Below are positions 20,370-30,311 of a DNA stretch of 36,455 nucleotides, piece by piece. Under the pieces are notes generated by a model. The model was not told where the DNA came from, did no database searches, and worked only from the letters and a program-made list of their open reading frames with translations. The stretch is taken from contig BFEA01000091.1 of assembly GCA_003427395.1 (NCBI GenBank), positions 976,484-1,012,938 of the forward strand, written 5' to 3'. Source of the DNA: Chara braunii. Taxonomy: Eukaryota > Streptophyta > Charophyceae > Charales > Characeae. Both the position numbers and the translations under genes were made by a program. How positions within the stretch are numbered: the first letter of the stretch is position 1; each line of letters begins with the position of its first letter.

Positions 20370-20561
20370 NNNNNNNNNNNNNNNNNNNNNNNNNNNNNNN
20401 NNNNNNNNNNNNNNNNNNNNNNNNNNNNNNNNNNNNNNNNNNNNNNNNNNNNNNNNNNNNNNNNNNNNNNNNNNNNNNNNNNNNNNNNNNNNNNNNNNNN
20501 NNNNNNNNNNNNNNNNNNNNNNNNNNNNNNNNNNNNNNNNNNNNNNNNNNNNNNNNNNNNN
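20339..20561. other. CT microsatellite and 192-N assembly gap
   Basis: (CT)n runs from 20339 to 20369, followed by 192 N (20370-20561). The gap lies inside pol between RNase H and the PHD finger, so the true spacing and any coding sequence there are unknown. Confidence 0.99.
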
Positions 20562-20830
20562 CCCCTCTCATCATGACTACCCCGCCTGTCTCTGCGACCC
20601 CTTCTTCTCTTGCTGATTCCGCCCCCCTCGCTTCCTCGGCCTTCTTCGTCACCCTTCCCGATAAATTCTGCTATTTTTGTACGTGTACTACACGGGTTTA
20701 TGGGGTGGATTGTCATCCTTTTGTGACCGAATTCGTTGAGTGGGTGAACTGTGCCACGTGTATCAATCATGCACACAGTGCATGCGTTCGACACCGAACG
20801 AATAGTAGGGAATGGAAGTGCCCTCTGTGT
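20562..20830 (+). CDS. pol: PHD-type zinc finger ahead of integrase
   Basis: After the gap the frame reads a Pro/Ser/Ala-rich start, then a C4HC3 finger at 20669-20830: CYFC, a loop, 'WVNCATC', 'INHAHSAC', and 'REWKCPLC', with the usual Trp two residues before the last CxxC. PHD fingers usually bind histone H3 tails. In this position one could direct integration to particular chromatin, as chromodomains do in chromoviruses; this is inference. The frame is continuous with the integrase zinc-binding domain. A RING-like or other double-zinc fold is the alternative. Confidence 0.7.
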
Positions 20831-22105
20831 AGAACGGACAAACTCCCTACCGAGGTTCGATTCGAGGCTGCCCGGACGGACGACCCTGAATATGACGAGA
20901 AATACCGACGAGCGGAGGTCTGGACGGATAAAATTCTATTAGCTAAATTGGCTGGTTTACCATTGGATCATCTTAGTAAGCACGACAGACGTCGGGCTAC
21001 CGAGAGATCCCGGGATTACCAATGGATCAACGGTCAACTAGAAAAGCGTAAAACTGACGGATCGGGTTTGTGGTTGACGGTTCCCCATCCATTCCAGAGA
21101 TATGATTGGACCCGATCTGCTCACGAAGAGCAGGCCGCTCACTTCGCAATACGTGTCACGAAGGCAACTGTAGATCAGAATCGATGGTTCTTGTCTAATA
21201 TACGGGACGATGTCAAATACGTAGTTGCCAACTGTCTAGTCTGTGCCGCCGACCGTGCCCCAATACGAGGACCAAACACGATAGTACCGACGGAAGTAGA
21301 GCGCCCTTTCTAGCGAGTCAGTATGGAGACGACAGATATCGACGTGCCACCTGGCCCAAACCGTTGCGAATATTCCATCCTTTTAGTTTTAATAGACCAT
21401 TTTTCCAAATACATCGAGGTCTACCCCTGCAAAACCCGTAAGGCCGCAGAGATAGCCACGTACATCGATCGGTTCCTCTATACCCACCTAGATACGGAAG
21501 AGATTCTAACCAACTATGGGTCCAAATTCAAAGGCGAGGTAGAGGAATTGCTAGCGCGCCGAGGTATTACACTTCGACACATGGCACCCCACGTTTCCCA
21601 GTCGAATGGGTTGGCCGAAAATGCCAATCGCATGATTAAGACTGCCCTTCGTAGAAATCTAGCGGCGCATGACACGCGTCCGTGGCCCGAGATCGTATAC
21701 CAAATCGTCGGAATTCACCGGGACACCCCCCACTAATCCACAGGGTTCACCCCCTTTAAGCTTCGCACCAATAGCCTCCCATGTGTCGATTACCGGGGCA
21801 ACGCGGAAATTGCCGAAGCAGGGAGGAGAGACACGCGAGCCGCCCTTAAGGCCAAGGCCAAAAGGTAGGCTGATTTAATGGAAAGGGCCCTCCGCGTTGT
21901 CGAGCTCGGACCTAACGGTGCCAACATGGTGCGCATCGCGCCCGAAGCCAGCGCCAACCATAGCTTTGTCCCCATCGTCCGCCATACTTCTTACATCCGT
22001 CCCCTCCCTCCTTCCGATCTCCCCCCGTCTCCTTCATCTGTTGAAGACGAGGACGGCGATGATCTAGCTCCCGCCTCGTTCTCTCCCTCTTGTTCTCATT
22101 CCTGA
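20831..22105 (+). pseudogene. pol: pol: integrase, second catalytic Asp changed to Asn
   Basis: The N-terminal HHCC domain is present: His codons near 21122 and 21143 ('HEEQAAHF'), and Cys codons 21233 and 21242 ('CLVC'). After a TAG at 21311 the core begins with 'LLVLIDHFSKYIEVYPC' (first Asp, 21395). The second acidic motif reads 'ILTNYGSKF', where AAC (21512-21514) replaces the expected GAC. The Glu is kept in 'NGLAENANRMIK' (21617), 35 codons later. The frame continues through TAA 21734 and TAG 21869 to TGA 22103, with a C-terminal segment 'ERALRVVELGPNGANMVRI' and a Pro/Asp-rich tail. No chromodomain was seen. Confidence 0.88.
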
Positions 22106-22125
22106 TCTTCTTCCCCGTCCTCGCC

Positions 22126-22608
22126 ATGAGTTTCATTACGGAGCAAGCTCTTGGCAATCATCTGCTGCAGCCACGTGGTTACATCTCGGAGATCCGGCAA
22201 GTTCGTCATCCGCGGCTCAGTCCTGATCTTCGACGACTGGCGCAGTTCTTCTGCATCGAGGATGTGTATGCCGCCGCTGCGTTCCGATTCGTCGGTAGTC
22301 CACAGGCAGTAGTATTGGCGGAGGTAGTAACATTTCATCGACGGGCGGCTCCAGGAACGAGCCACGTCACCACGGTCGCTGCCTTCATGGGCGATATCAG
22401 AGATGTCAACCCGCTCCGGCATACTGTGATCCTGACCTCATTACGGGAGTGGACACAACAGTTATCGACTGAGAAGCAACACGGTCTTGCGCGCCCTGGG
22501 TGCAATCTCGTCCCAACATACGGGACAGACTTCGACGAGCTCCGCTCCTCTACGCGTCAGCCGGCGGTGGTGCTCCCCACACTCATCCCCTTCCAACGCC
22601 CCCAATGA
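22126..22608 (+). CDS. Extra ORF after integrase, 160 aa, unknown
   Basis: ATG 22126 to TGA 22606, intact, 20 bases after the end of pol. I recognise no domain: no membrane segment, no signal peptide and no zinc motif. It contains 'DVYAAAAFRFVGSPQAVVLA' and 'HTVILTSLREWTQQLS'. Its stop overlaps the next start as ATGA (22605-22608), an arrangement that would suit termination-reinitiation; this is inference. It is not envelope-like. It is an accessory ORF of the element or a captured host fragment. Confidence 0.55.
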   Translation: MSFITEQALGNHLLQPRGYISEIRQVRHPRLSPDLRRLAQFFCIEDVYAAAAFRFVGSPQAVVLAEVVTFHRRAAPGTSHVTTVAAFMGDIRDVNPLRHTVILTSLREWTQQLSTEKQHGLARPGCNLVPTYGTDFDELRSSTRQPAVVLPTLIPFQRPQ

Positions 22609-24179
22609 ACCGTGCCGCTCCTCTCACTCCTCTCTCCACCTTTGGTCTTCCCTCTCTTTTTCCCACCTTCTGGCAATCCGATCTTCATCCGCGCCTTTCC
22701 TTCTTGCTCGAGCCCCTTGCAGTCCCGCTCTTCGATCCCAGGCATTGGAGGATGTGGCGCGAGACCTTTGTCGATTTGTCTGTGTGCTTGGCCCGAGTGG
22801 AGGTGACATGGACGAGGATCGAAGAGCATCAGGCGTGTATTGAGTACCTGGAGCTGCTGATCATCCAGGCTTGGAGAACTGACGTGAAGGGTGATTTCTC
22901 AGTTTTCTTTGCGGATCGGTGCGGCCAGCCCATCGCCAGCTGATTGTCCAGGAACTTGTCGTCCCGCTCGCGCAATTGGTCGATGACCTCTCTCTCGATA
23001 TTGTTTTGCAGAGTGACGAGAGTCCGGCTCCGCACGTCGTTACGCGAACATTGGCACCGTATCTTCAATGGACTGCGTGCTTGGAGGAACCGGGGAGTGA
23101 AAGCGCCCTGCCATCGCGGCAAGAGTACTTGAAGTCGGCCGGAATCATCAATCTCACCTTCTCTCCGAAGCAAGATACATCCGAGGAGGCAGGAGAAGAA
23201 GAAGTCACTGAAGAAGAGGACGGCGCCGAAGAGGAAACGTCGGAGGAAGGGAGTTATAGCGAGCAAAGCGAAGGGGAGCAGAGTGAAGAAGAAGAAGAAG
23301 AAGAAGAAGAAGAAGAAGAAGAAGAAGAAGAAGAAGAAGAAGACGAAGACGAAGAGGAGGAAGCCGTATTAGAGTGGGAGGCCTTGCTGGAGGAAGCGGC
23401 GCCCACAAGCACGGAGGTGGAAGATCTCGAGGCGGCACGAAAGAGGGAAGAGATCGCCGCCGGAAAAAGCCAGCAGGAGTTCGCCAGCGAGGCGAACCTG
23501 CGCATCAACGACGACCCGACCAAGGATCCAGAGCCCCCCAAACCCAAAGATGGCGACCCAACAGCCGCGGCTCCGAGCGCATTGCCACGGAGACGAAGCC
23601 GATCCCCCTCCCCCTCCACCTCCGCCCGTCCCCCAGTCCGTCCACGTACCGATGCGGGGGATCGGCCTTCGTCCCCGGTCATTATCTCGCCGTCCCCTTG
23701 ATTACCTCACCCTCTGTCAGATCTCTACCCCCGTCACCTTCACTCGCAACCCCTTCCCTCCCAATACCTCCCGTCACTTTTACTCCATCTGCCTCGCCGT
23801 CACCGTCCATCCCCATCCTTCCCTTCAATGCGCAAACCCCACGTTCTGTTTGCACGTCCTTCTGTTTAGCGACGCGTGGGAGCAGAGCAACGCAGTAGAA
23901 GTCTACTGCGTAATTACAGGAACCAGCCCCGCATGTCACCATCACGAGCTGTTTCACGCGACACTCTTCCGCACTTTCTCCACCCTCTACCCTGACTACC
24001 TCGCTTCTCTCCCTCACAGCGGCGACCGATTACCCCGCTTTCACCAGATTATCCGCTACGAGGACCTTCCAATCACAGAGAAAGGGATGAACCGCTACTT
24101 ACCCCCACTTTCCCCCAACCCTCCCCGTCGACACCCCTCGATGTATAATGTCTACTTTCCCATTCCCACGCGGCGCTGA
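22605..24179 (+). pseudogene. Extra ORF 2 after integrase, large acidic protein, frameshifted
   Basis: ATG 22605 opens a 112-codon frame ('NRAAPLTPLSTFGLPSLFPT' onward) ending at 22943. The protein appears to continue in another frame from about 22940 to 23701 ('ELVVPLAQLVDDLSLDIVLQ'), then a long poly-Glu tract from a GAA microsatellite (23287-23343), then a Pro/Ser/Arg tail. A Pro/Ser-rich stretch runs on in a third frame from about 23700. A last block (about 23860-24179, including 'ACHHHELFHATLFRTF') is in the first frame again. I infer one ancestral ORF of about 520 codons with roughly three frameshifts. It has no known domain and lacks an envelope-type membrane anchor. Confidence 0.5.
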
Positions 24180-24718
24180 TACCCGCTCCGTGTCACGACG
24201 GCGGCCCTTCCGACCCTCTCCTTGTCAATAACCGTTCAAAGCGTGGCGATCGACTGGAGAAATCGACACGTGTCCTCCGAGTTACACGAATCAGCAGTTT
24301 CATGAAGATCACACCATTGACGATGATGTCAACTCATGCTCTCATTCGACGGATTGTGATGGACTTGGGGTGCAGAGCACACGGAGACCTGATGGACCAT
24401 GATGGTGCCACCTGGACGATCTCCGAAGTTTAAAAGGCAGGGGGTTGCATATGACAGAACCGCAGAGGATGGGGATCCGAGACATCATGAGCCGGCATGC
24501 ATCACGAAGATCTTGCCACGGATGTTGTCGCCAAATCATACCCCGGCTCAGTTTTCTCTGCCGACATAGATTGTGCTAATCTAATCCTTCTACTTCTTCC
24601 TGCTTCTTTGTCTCCTCCTACTTCTTCCTGCTTCTTCGTCTCCTCCCACTTCCTCTGTTCAAGGTTTTTCATGCAATCAGGAGATTGCATAGTTTTGGAA
24701 CCCCCTGCGCGTCACATA
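24180..24718 (+). other. 3' untranslated region of the Ty3 element
   Basis: No gene is present. A purine-rich AAAAGGCAGGGGG at 24432-24444 is the only PPT-like run, but it lies about 275 bases before the LTR. 24590-24645 holds a 27-bp direct repeat (tacttcttcctgcttctt..gtctcctcc, twice). No classical polypurine tract adjoins the 3' LTR. Confidence 0.55.
24671..24690. repeat. Perfect 8-bp hairpin before 3' LTR
   Basis: ATGCAATC, loop AGGA, GATTGCAT, 28 bases before the LTR start. It lies where the polypurine tract is expected. Confidence 0.8.
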
Positions 24719-25617
24719 TGTGACGGACCACTTCCCGACCCCATGCTATCTTTCGTACCCCTTGACTCAACTCCCCTTTTATGTATCATACCAACCCAAC
24801 AAAACCCTCGTCGTTTTTTCTTGATTTCAGGTGCCTGGTTTAGGCCCCCATTTTTCGGAGGTTCCATTGATTCTTGGAATTCCGCTTTTTGTAATTCAGG
24901 AAATGCATGGGAAATTACGCGCGCCTTAGCGAGCGTGCTGCGAATCGGGCTCGACGGTTAGGAATTCCGGAATAAGCGGAACCCGACGTGTCCTTTTTCT
25001 TTGCATGAATGTTCTCAGTCACGACGAGGAAAACTCTAGGAATTTTGAGAGAATACGGATAGGCATAAGACTTTCTTTTCCCGCGTCGACTTTTCGCGCG
25101 CGGATATGGTGATTTCAATTTTTGAATTGTTTAGGCCATAGGTAAGCTGTAACTGTTTTGGTGCCTTTTTCTCTTGTTGTCGGCACCACTCATGCGAGCT
25201 TCCTCCTCCTTATTTCCCGCGTCATTCTTCCCTCACGCTCTCTTCTCTCTCTCCCTTCTCCCTCCTCTTCTTTTCCTATCGCAACTGTTTTTCCCTCCCT
25301 CTCTCTGCTTTTTCCGGGCCTATTTTCCCTTCTTGATCATCTGAATCTTGGACCCGTCTCGCGCTGCTTTTCGCGCCTCTTTCCTTCTCGCTCTTCAACC
25401 TTGGCTCACGAAGCCCGGTTGATCCTCCGATTACCCTCGCTCACCAATCAGACGCGTTGAGCAAGAGGATCTTCCTGTTGCGCGACGAATCTGATTGGCT
25501 GAACACTGAGTTCCGAAGGATCAACATAGCTTCCCTTGAGCATCCCTCGCTGAATCTTCTCCTCTTACACCTTGATTTCCCCTTTGTCTTCTCCCCCGTC
25601 TGTCGTCCTTTTCGCAA

Positions 25618-25625
25618 CTATAAAT
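25618..25625 (+). promoter_or_regulatory. TATA box of 3' LTR
   Basis: CTATAAAT in 'gcaactataaattccgc', the counterpart of 14573. Confidence 0.65.
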
Positions 25626-26189
25626 TCCGCAAGCGTGTCCGAAAATCTCTCTTACGTTTTCCACTCACAAACCAGTTTCCGGGAAGCAGTGGCTAGGTGA
25701 TGCGTTTGGTGCGAGTCGAAAAGTCATGTCGGGCTGACTGTACGCTGGCCGGTTGCGCGCTTGATCGCCATGACGAACTGTGGGATCCGGGCGAGGCGAG
25801 GCGAGTTTGCGTCAGCGGGGTGACGATTGCAATGGCGGAAGTTAGCACGTGACGACCGGGATCGTCGGTGCGGGTATGAGGATCAGTAATTAGAGTTGAG
25901 TGGATGATTGGCCCGGGGCCATATTGGGTTTTCACGATGAATGTGCCTTCATGGTTGCGGATCATTTCTTTGATGTGAGTTCATGGCTGCGAAGTCGAAT
26001 GTTTCTCTATCAGATTTTTGAGATCTCCTGTCTCGACATTTCTCGTTATCTCTCCCATCTCTCTCTCTGATGTGAATGACAATGTGTTATGAGTTTGTCT
26101 CCCCTGTGAACTAGACTGAACTCTTGTGATTTCCTGCGAAGAAAAACTTCTTCCGGAACTGTTCCATTTGTTTCCTGGGTACTCCCCAG

Positions 26190-26381
26190 ATGCAAGGAAG
26201 TTCAATCCCCTTGTCTTGTGAACAGTGGATGCATGTGTACAATCCCCCGATTTGTTTTCGATGCCCCATTGTCATTTTTCGCACCTTCCACAGTGGATGT
26301 ATGTATAGAGATGCTTGTATTTTTGCGTTGATTAAACCCAGAGCTCAACGGGATTTTGTTCGAGAATGTAAGAGTATTTAG
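26190..26381 (+). CDS. Small Cys-rich ORF in 3' LTR (63 aa), doubtful
   Basis: Partner of 15144-15335. Both copies are open with the same start and stop positions. Amino-acid changes are scattered. Confidence 0.25.
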   Translation: MQGSSIPLSCEQWMHVYNPPICFRCPIVIFRTFHSGCMYRDACIFALIKPRAQRDFVRECKSI

Positions 26382-26678
26382 ATCTGTTGTTCGGAATGCA
26401 CGGCGCATGTCATCTGCCTTATACTGCACGACGTCCGCAGACAGTCTACGGGGCAGCCTCGAAAAAGCCAGGCGCCTCGGGTTTTGTCAAATCTGGTCTG
26501 CTGAAATTGAGTCGCGGGTTGATCTCTCGAAACCTCAACTCGATTATTGCATGGTCGTACGAACTCCGTAGCATAGTTCTCCCGTGTTGAAGGGAAGGAA
26601 AATACTAGTTAGTTCTTTTTCGATTGTGCTTTTTGATGACGTCTCAGGGTTTTTACAAGCTCATTTTGATTGATTGAT

Positions 26679-27218
26679 ATGTAGACTGACGACCGTACCT
26701 CGATCGGGCGTTAGCCTCCCGTATCTCTCTCACCAACGCGCCCCTTCCCTTACAACGAGGAAAGGACACGTGTTTGCGAGTGGGACGTACGAGAAGCTGT
26801 CGCACGAATCGGCGGACGATATTACTTCCCTCCCGAAAACCGTTGTTCTGGATTCGTGGATGTTGGCTTTGTCATTATCGATATGCACTTCCCACCTTAC
26901 TCAGTGTTGTTGCCATTTAACGAGCTGATCGTCATTCAGTGGACGGCAGTGGCGCCCCATTGGCCTCAAACCCTGTGCACTTAGTGCCAGCGTTTCGATC
27001 GCTACGAATCAAAGGAATTCCACTACCGGATACGGAGTGAAGACGAGCACAAGGAAAGAGCCATGCGGCAGAGACCCTCAACGTTAGACTCGGAACTGAC
27101 CAACGAGCGACGTGAGGACTTGATACGGAAACGGGACACGCGGAGCGTACCGAAGCCCTTCCGCTCTAAACAAAGATCCACAGCGCGGTGGGAAGCTCGA
27201 CAATACTTTTTGGATTGA
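26679..27218 (+). pseudogene. LTR-ORF copy in 3' LTR, three different stops
   Basis: Same 180-codon span (stop included) as the 15633 copy, without a frameshift. Stops are codon 2 (TAG where the other copy has TGG), 'cgt tag cct' (CAG in the other copy) and 'act tag tgc' (GAG in the other copy). None is shared with the 5' LTR. Since both LTRs are identical at integration, all six stops arose afterwards and the inserted frame was open. Confidence 0.65.
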
Positions 27219-27531
27219 ATTTGGATTTTTCTCTTTTCGCGCCGAGCCCGCGTGCGCATTCTGCGATGCGCGAAAGCAACCGACTTACTTCATCGGGCCA
27301 ACACGAGGGATTTCAGTTTTGTCTGTGTCCCCACACTCAATTTTCCAAAAATCCTTGGCACACCCCATCTTGCTGTTTTTCTGGGCCTTCTTTCCGCACC
27401 CTTAACACTCCGAACGGAAGACAGCATAGGGCGTGAGGTTGCGTGTCACACAGCCAATCGGGAGCGAGGAGCGGTACAGGCGAGGTGGCACTTTTCTCAC
27501 TCCTTCCGCCTCCAGCACCATCGCCGTGGAC

Positions 27532-27646
27532 TATGGGCCTCGCCACACCACTCTCGAAACAAAAAGACAAAAAATGTGGTGGGTGCGTCTGGCCATGTTC
27601 TAGTGGGAAGTTCATTCCCATCTCGCAAATTTCGAGAATGGTGAGA
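27532..27646. mobile_element. Fold-back family F1, copy a
   Basis: It starts TATGGGCCTCGCCACACCAC. The right arm 'tttcgagaatggtgaga' pairs with 'ctctcgaaa'. It is truncated at its right end, where copy b begins. Confidence 0.7.
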
Positions 27647-27647
27647 C

Positions 27648-28061
27648 TATGGGCCTCACCACACCACAGTCGAAAGGCCAAAAAAATCGACGGCTGTCAG
27701 AACAAATACGACAGCCTCCATTCCACAGTTTGCCCCCCTTTCGCCACACAGCACAGTAGAGTGCAGGCACTTGTGAAAGCAAGATGGAAAAAGACGAACG
27801 TGCCCGAGGGTACGACAAGCATCAGTCCATCCCGACCTTGCCCCCACTCAGCAAATTTCAAAGCGAAGTCGACGGCGCAGCCGAGGAGTGTCGAAAGCAT
27901 CGGAGTAGCAGGCTGGGGATTCAACGACTTTCGACAGGAGGTGTCGAGAAGCATTCTTTGACAACTTGCAAATTTTCTTCTCGTCTCGGACTTCGACAGC
28001 CTGTGTGGCGAAGAGGAACTGTTGAAAATCGCATTTTCGACAGTTGTGCGCCGAGGCCCTA
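27648..28061. mobile_element. Longer fold-back with F1-type ends, copy b (about 414 bp)
   Basis: The left end TATGGGCCTCACCACACCAC pairs imperfectly with the right end (...gtgcgccgaggcccta). Inner arms 'tttcgccacacagc' and 'gcctgtgtggcgaa' also pair. A 219-codon open frame through it (27784-28443) has no recognisable domain and runs across element boundaries, so I treat it as chance. Confidence 0.6.
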
Positions 28062-28078
28062 TGCCCTGAACCTTACCT

Positions 28079-28207
28079 TTGGGCCTCGCTGCACTACTCA
28101 GCACATGCACAAAAGACAAAAACTATGGCGGTGTATACTTCCTTGTTCTAGCGGGAAGATTCCTTCATTCACATTTTGCACAGTTGGTGAGTGGTGGAGC
28201 GAGGGCG
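28079..28207. mobile_element. Fold-back family F1, copy c
   Basis: 'gggcctcgctgcactactc' pairs with 'gagtggtggagcgagggc'. The interior 'aaaagacaaaaactatggcg' and 'tctagcgggaagattc' matches copies d and e. Confidence 0.75.
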
Positions 28208-28799
28208 TTTGGCCGTCCCTCCCGTCATTTATTAGACCCAACAACCCCCCCCAAAAAAACACCCACTCAAAAACGAAGGCTGAAACGGGAAAAAAAAAAA
28301 AAAGTCCACCCAAAAAGCCGGGCTACGGCCAAACAACGACTTATGCAACCTGCCGTTGGTCGCCTGCGCTCCAACCTCTGAGCCCGGAGCCGATCGTTTG
28401 GGCTACCGGTCTGTCCCCTGCCCCCAACCGTGCACCTTGTTGACGCCCCATAAACCCCGAGAGTCCTAACATTTCCACAAAAGGACGCCCCGCTACACGG
28501 CGAAGTGCAACAGGGTAAGACGCAGCCTTTGGCTGCGAAATGCCCAGAGTGGGTCCTTAGCCCCGGGAGAATGGGTCTGAGACCAAGTGGCCCCCGGGAC
28601 TCTTCTCATTTTCTTTTCGGAAGACGCAGCAAGGAAATAGAGGTCGGGAAACCTCAACAAACAACCCCTATGGACACTGGGGCCATTACCCACCTTAAGC
28701 TGATGCAGGAAACCAAGTCCACCGTCCGATCCCTCAGCACCGACACTTCCTAGATTCGTGCGTCATTCGTGCCCGTTGACGCGCCACGATTTTAGGAAA
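28208..28799. other. No gene recognised
   Basis: Contains C-rich and A-rich runs (28243-28305) and otherwise unremarkable sequence with no supported feature. Confidence 0.5.
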
Positions 28800-28899
28800 C
28801 GTACGGCCTACTACAGGAGCGCCCAAATTCATCCGACTAGAAACGTTTCTGCTCTATTTTTTCCCGCGGCCGATAGCTGGGCCATGTACTGGTGGTTCC
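28800..28899. mobile_element. Fold-back family F3, right half (copy 3)
   Basis: 'gcgcccaaattcatccgac', 'ggccgatagctgggcca' and 'gtactggtggtt' match 13252-13383 in order. The left terminus is missing. Confidence 0.7.
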
Positions 28900-29148
28900 A
28901 ATTTCCTTCCAAGAACCAACCATGACTCTCATCGCTGGCTCGAGTGCGCGGAGCTCCTCCTCCACAGTCAGTGCTTTCCCCCAAGCCTCAAAACCCTAAA
29001 CCAAAAGCCACCCATTTATGTTATTCTTTTGGCACACCCACGCTTGTTTCCGTTTCTTCTTCTTCTTGCCGCCGGCCTGCGAGGCCAGAAGGCAAGACGT
29101 GCGCCATCCTAACGGGTTGTAAGTACGGGGGAACACCAACACCAGGGG

Positions 29149-29180
<32 letters not shown>
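29149..29180. repeat. (CAGCAA)n short tandem repeat
   Basis: About five units of the hexamer AACAGC. The surrounding 28900-29330 has no recognised gene. Confidence 0.9.
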
Positions 29181-29181
<1 letters not shown>

Positions 29182-29329
29182 CAAACCGGGGTAGATGTGG
29201 CGAGAGATGAGGAAAATATATACAGGTAGTGATGGTAGATGAGACAGATGAAGAGATGAGGAAAATATATACGAAGAAGATTGAGAGGAAAAAAACGGGT
29301 TGTAAGCGAGATATCGGAACTCCTGCTAC

Positions 29330-29985
29330 ACTATGGTACGTATCTGAGGTCAATCTTGCACAGGTTCAGAGTCCAGAAAATAGATACCGCGTGCGAGAGA
29401 GAGAGCAGACTCACTCACGGACCACTGAGCTCTGGACGAAACAGCGACGACTAGGTACATCCTCCTTCATCCGATCAGATGCAATCAAGGAAGTCATGTG
29501 ACTCGTGTCCTGTGTCATGGCTCAGTTGCAGTACTCGCCATTCCCCAGCATGTTGAATGCATCTCTCCCATTGTGAGTCCAGATGCATTCAAAATGTTGG
29601 CGGATGTCGACTAGTGCAACGAGGCCCTCAGAAGATCCCAAGGCGAAATGTGTAAGCGATGCATCTTTTTTTTTTTTTTTTTTTTTTTTCTTGAAAAGTT
29701 TAAAGGAAACTTCGACAAGGCGAAACGTGTAAGCGATACATCTGTACCACTGCAAAAAAAAAAAAAAAAAAAAACACATCTGAACCACTGCAGCTAGGCT
29801 ACGGAACGTATCTATCTGAGGTCCATCTTGTTCTGGTTTATTCCAGAAAGAATACTCACTGAACCACTGCAGCTACGCTACCCAGTGCTGCGAGAGCATA
29901 CTCACTCGCAGACCACTGCGCTCTGGACGTAATTGCGGCTAGATACCTCCTCGTTTCGATCAGATGCATCCAAGGAAGTCATAGC
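29330..29985. repeat. Diverged direct duplication of about 175 bp with poly(T)/poly(A) between
   Basis: 29330-29505 and 29800-29985 share in order 'acgtatctgaggtc', 'cagagcatactcactc'-like text, 'gaccactg.gctctggacg', 'gatcagatgca' and 'caaggaagtcat'. Between them lie a poly(T) tract (about 29667-29689), a poly(A) tract (about 29754-29773) and a second small repeat, 'aggcgaaa.gtgtaagcgat.catct'. The homopolymers suggest retroposed copies. The family is unknown. Confidence 0.65.
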
Positions 29986-30311
29986 GTGAGTATGCCCTGA
30001 GTTTGATGTATGACCTTTGCAGCCCCCAAGATGCCTTCTGGACAGCACCGACCATTTATTCAATCACTGGTACACCGCTGAAACTGCTGAAATACAGACC
30101 TGAGTTCGAACTCCGCTGATATAGACCTCAGGGCATAGTCACACCTGCACTTTTTTTACGTATATCTGGACGGAATTGCGGCCAGATGCATATATAAGTC
30201 CGGGCGTAAATGCGGTCAGGTACATTGAAGATAGCGGTAGCGTGAGTAACCCCTCAGTTGCCAACAGCATCGATCATCCGCTACAATTCTGAATTACGTA
30301 CTGCAGGGCCG
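29986..30311. other. No gene; recurring 'ctggacgnaattgcgg.cagatgca' motif
   Basis: Two spaced copies of the motif occur (about 30166 and 30201), related to those at about 29927 and 32484-32535. Confidence 0.5.

Larger units (their letters stand above)
13677..27450 (+). mobile_element. Ty3/gypsy-type LTR retrotransposon, 13.8 kb, degenerate
   Basis: Two 2.7-kb LTRs flank an interior of about 8.3 kb with PBS, gag with CCHC knuckle, protease, RT, RNase H, PHD finger, integrase and extra ORFs. RT and RNase H precede integrase, which is the Ty3/gypsy order. The four bases CAGC flank both ends (13673-13676 and 27451-27454), consistent with a short target-site duplication. The element lies in the same orientation as LTR-B, and its LTRs belong to the same broader family. 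Every enzyme region carries stops or frameshifts, and the interior contains an assembly gap. No chromodomain was seen. Parts of the interior remain unassigned. Confidence 0.9.
24719..27450 (+). repeat. 3' LTR (complete termini)
   Basis: It begins TGTGACGG and ends GCGTGTCACA, so the termini form the inverted repeat TGTGAC..GTCACA. It is 2732 bp long. It aligns end to end with 13677-16393, apart from the junction deletion in the 5' copy and small indels. CAGC follows immediately. Confidence 0.93.

Noticed and set aside
24432-24444. AAAAGGCAGGGGG as the polypurine tract
   Set aside because: It lies about 275 bases from the 3' LTR start, whereas a functional tract adjoins the LTR.
27784-28443. 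219-codon open frame
   Set aside because: It crosses the boundaries of two fold-back elements and has no recognisable content.
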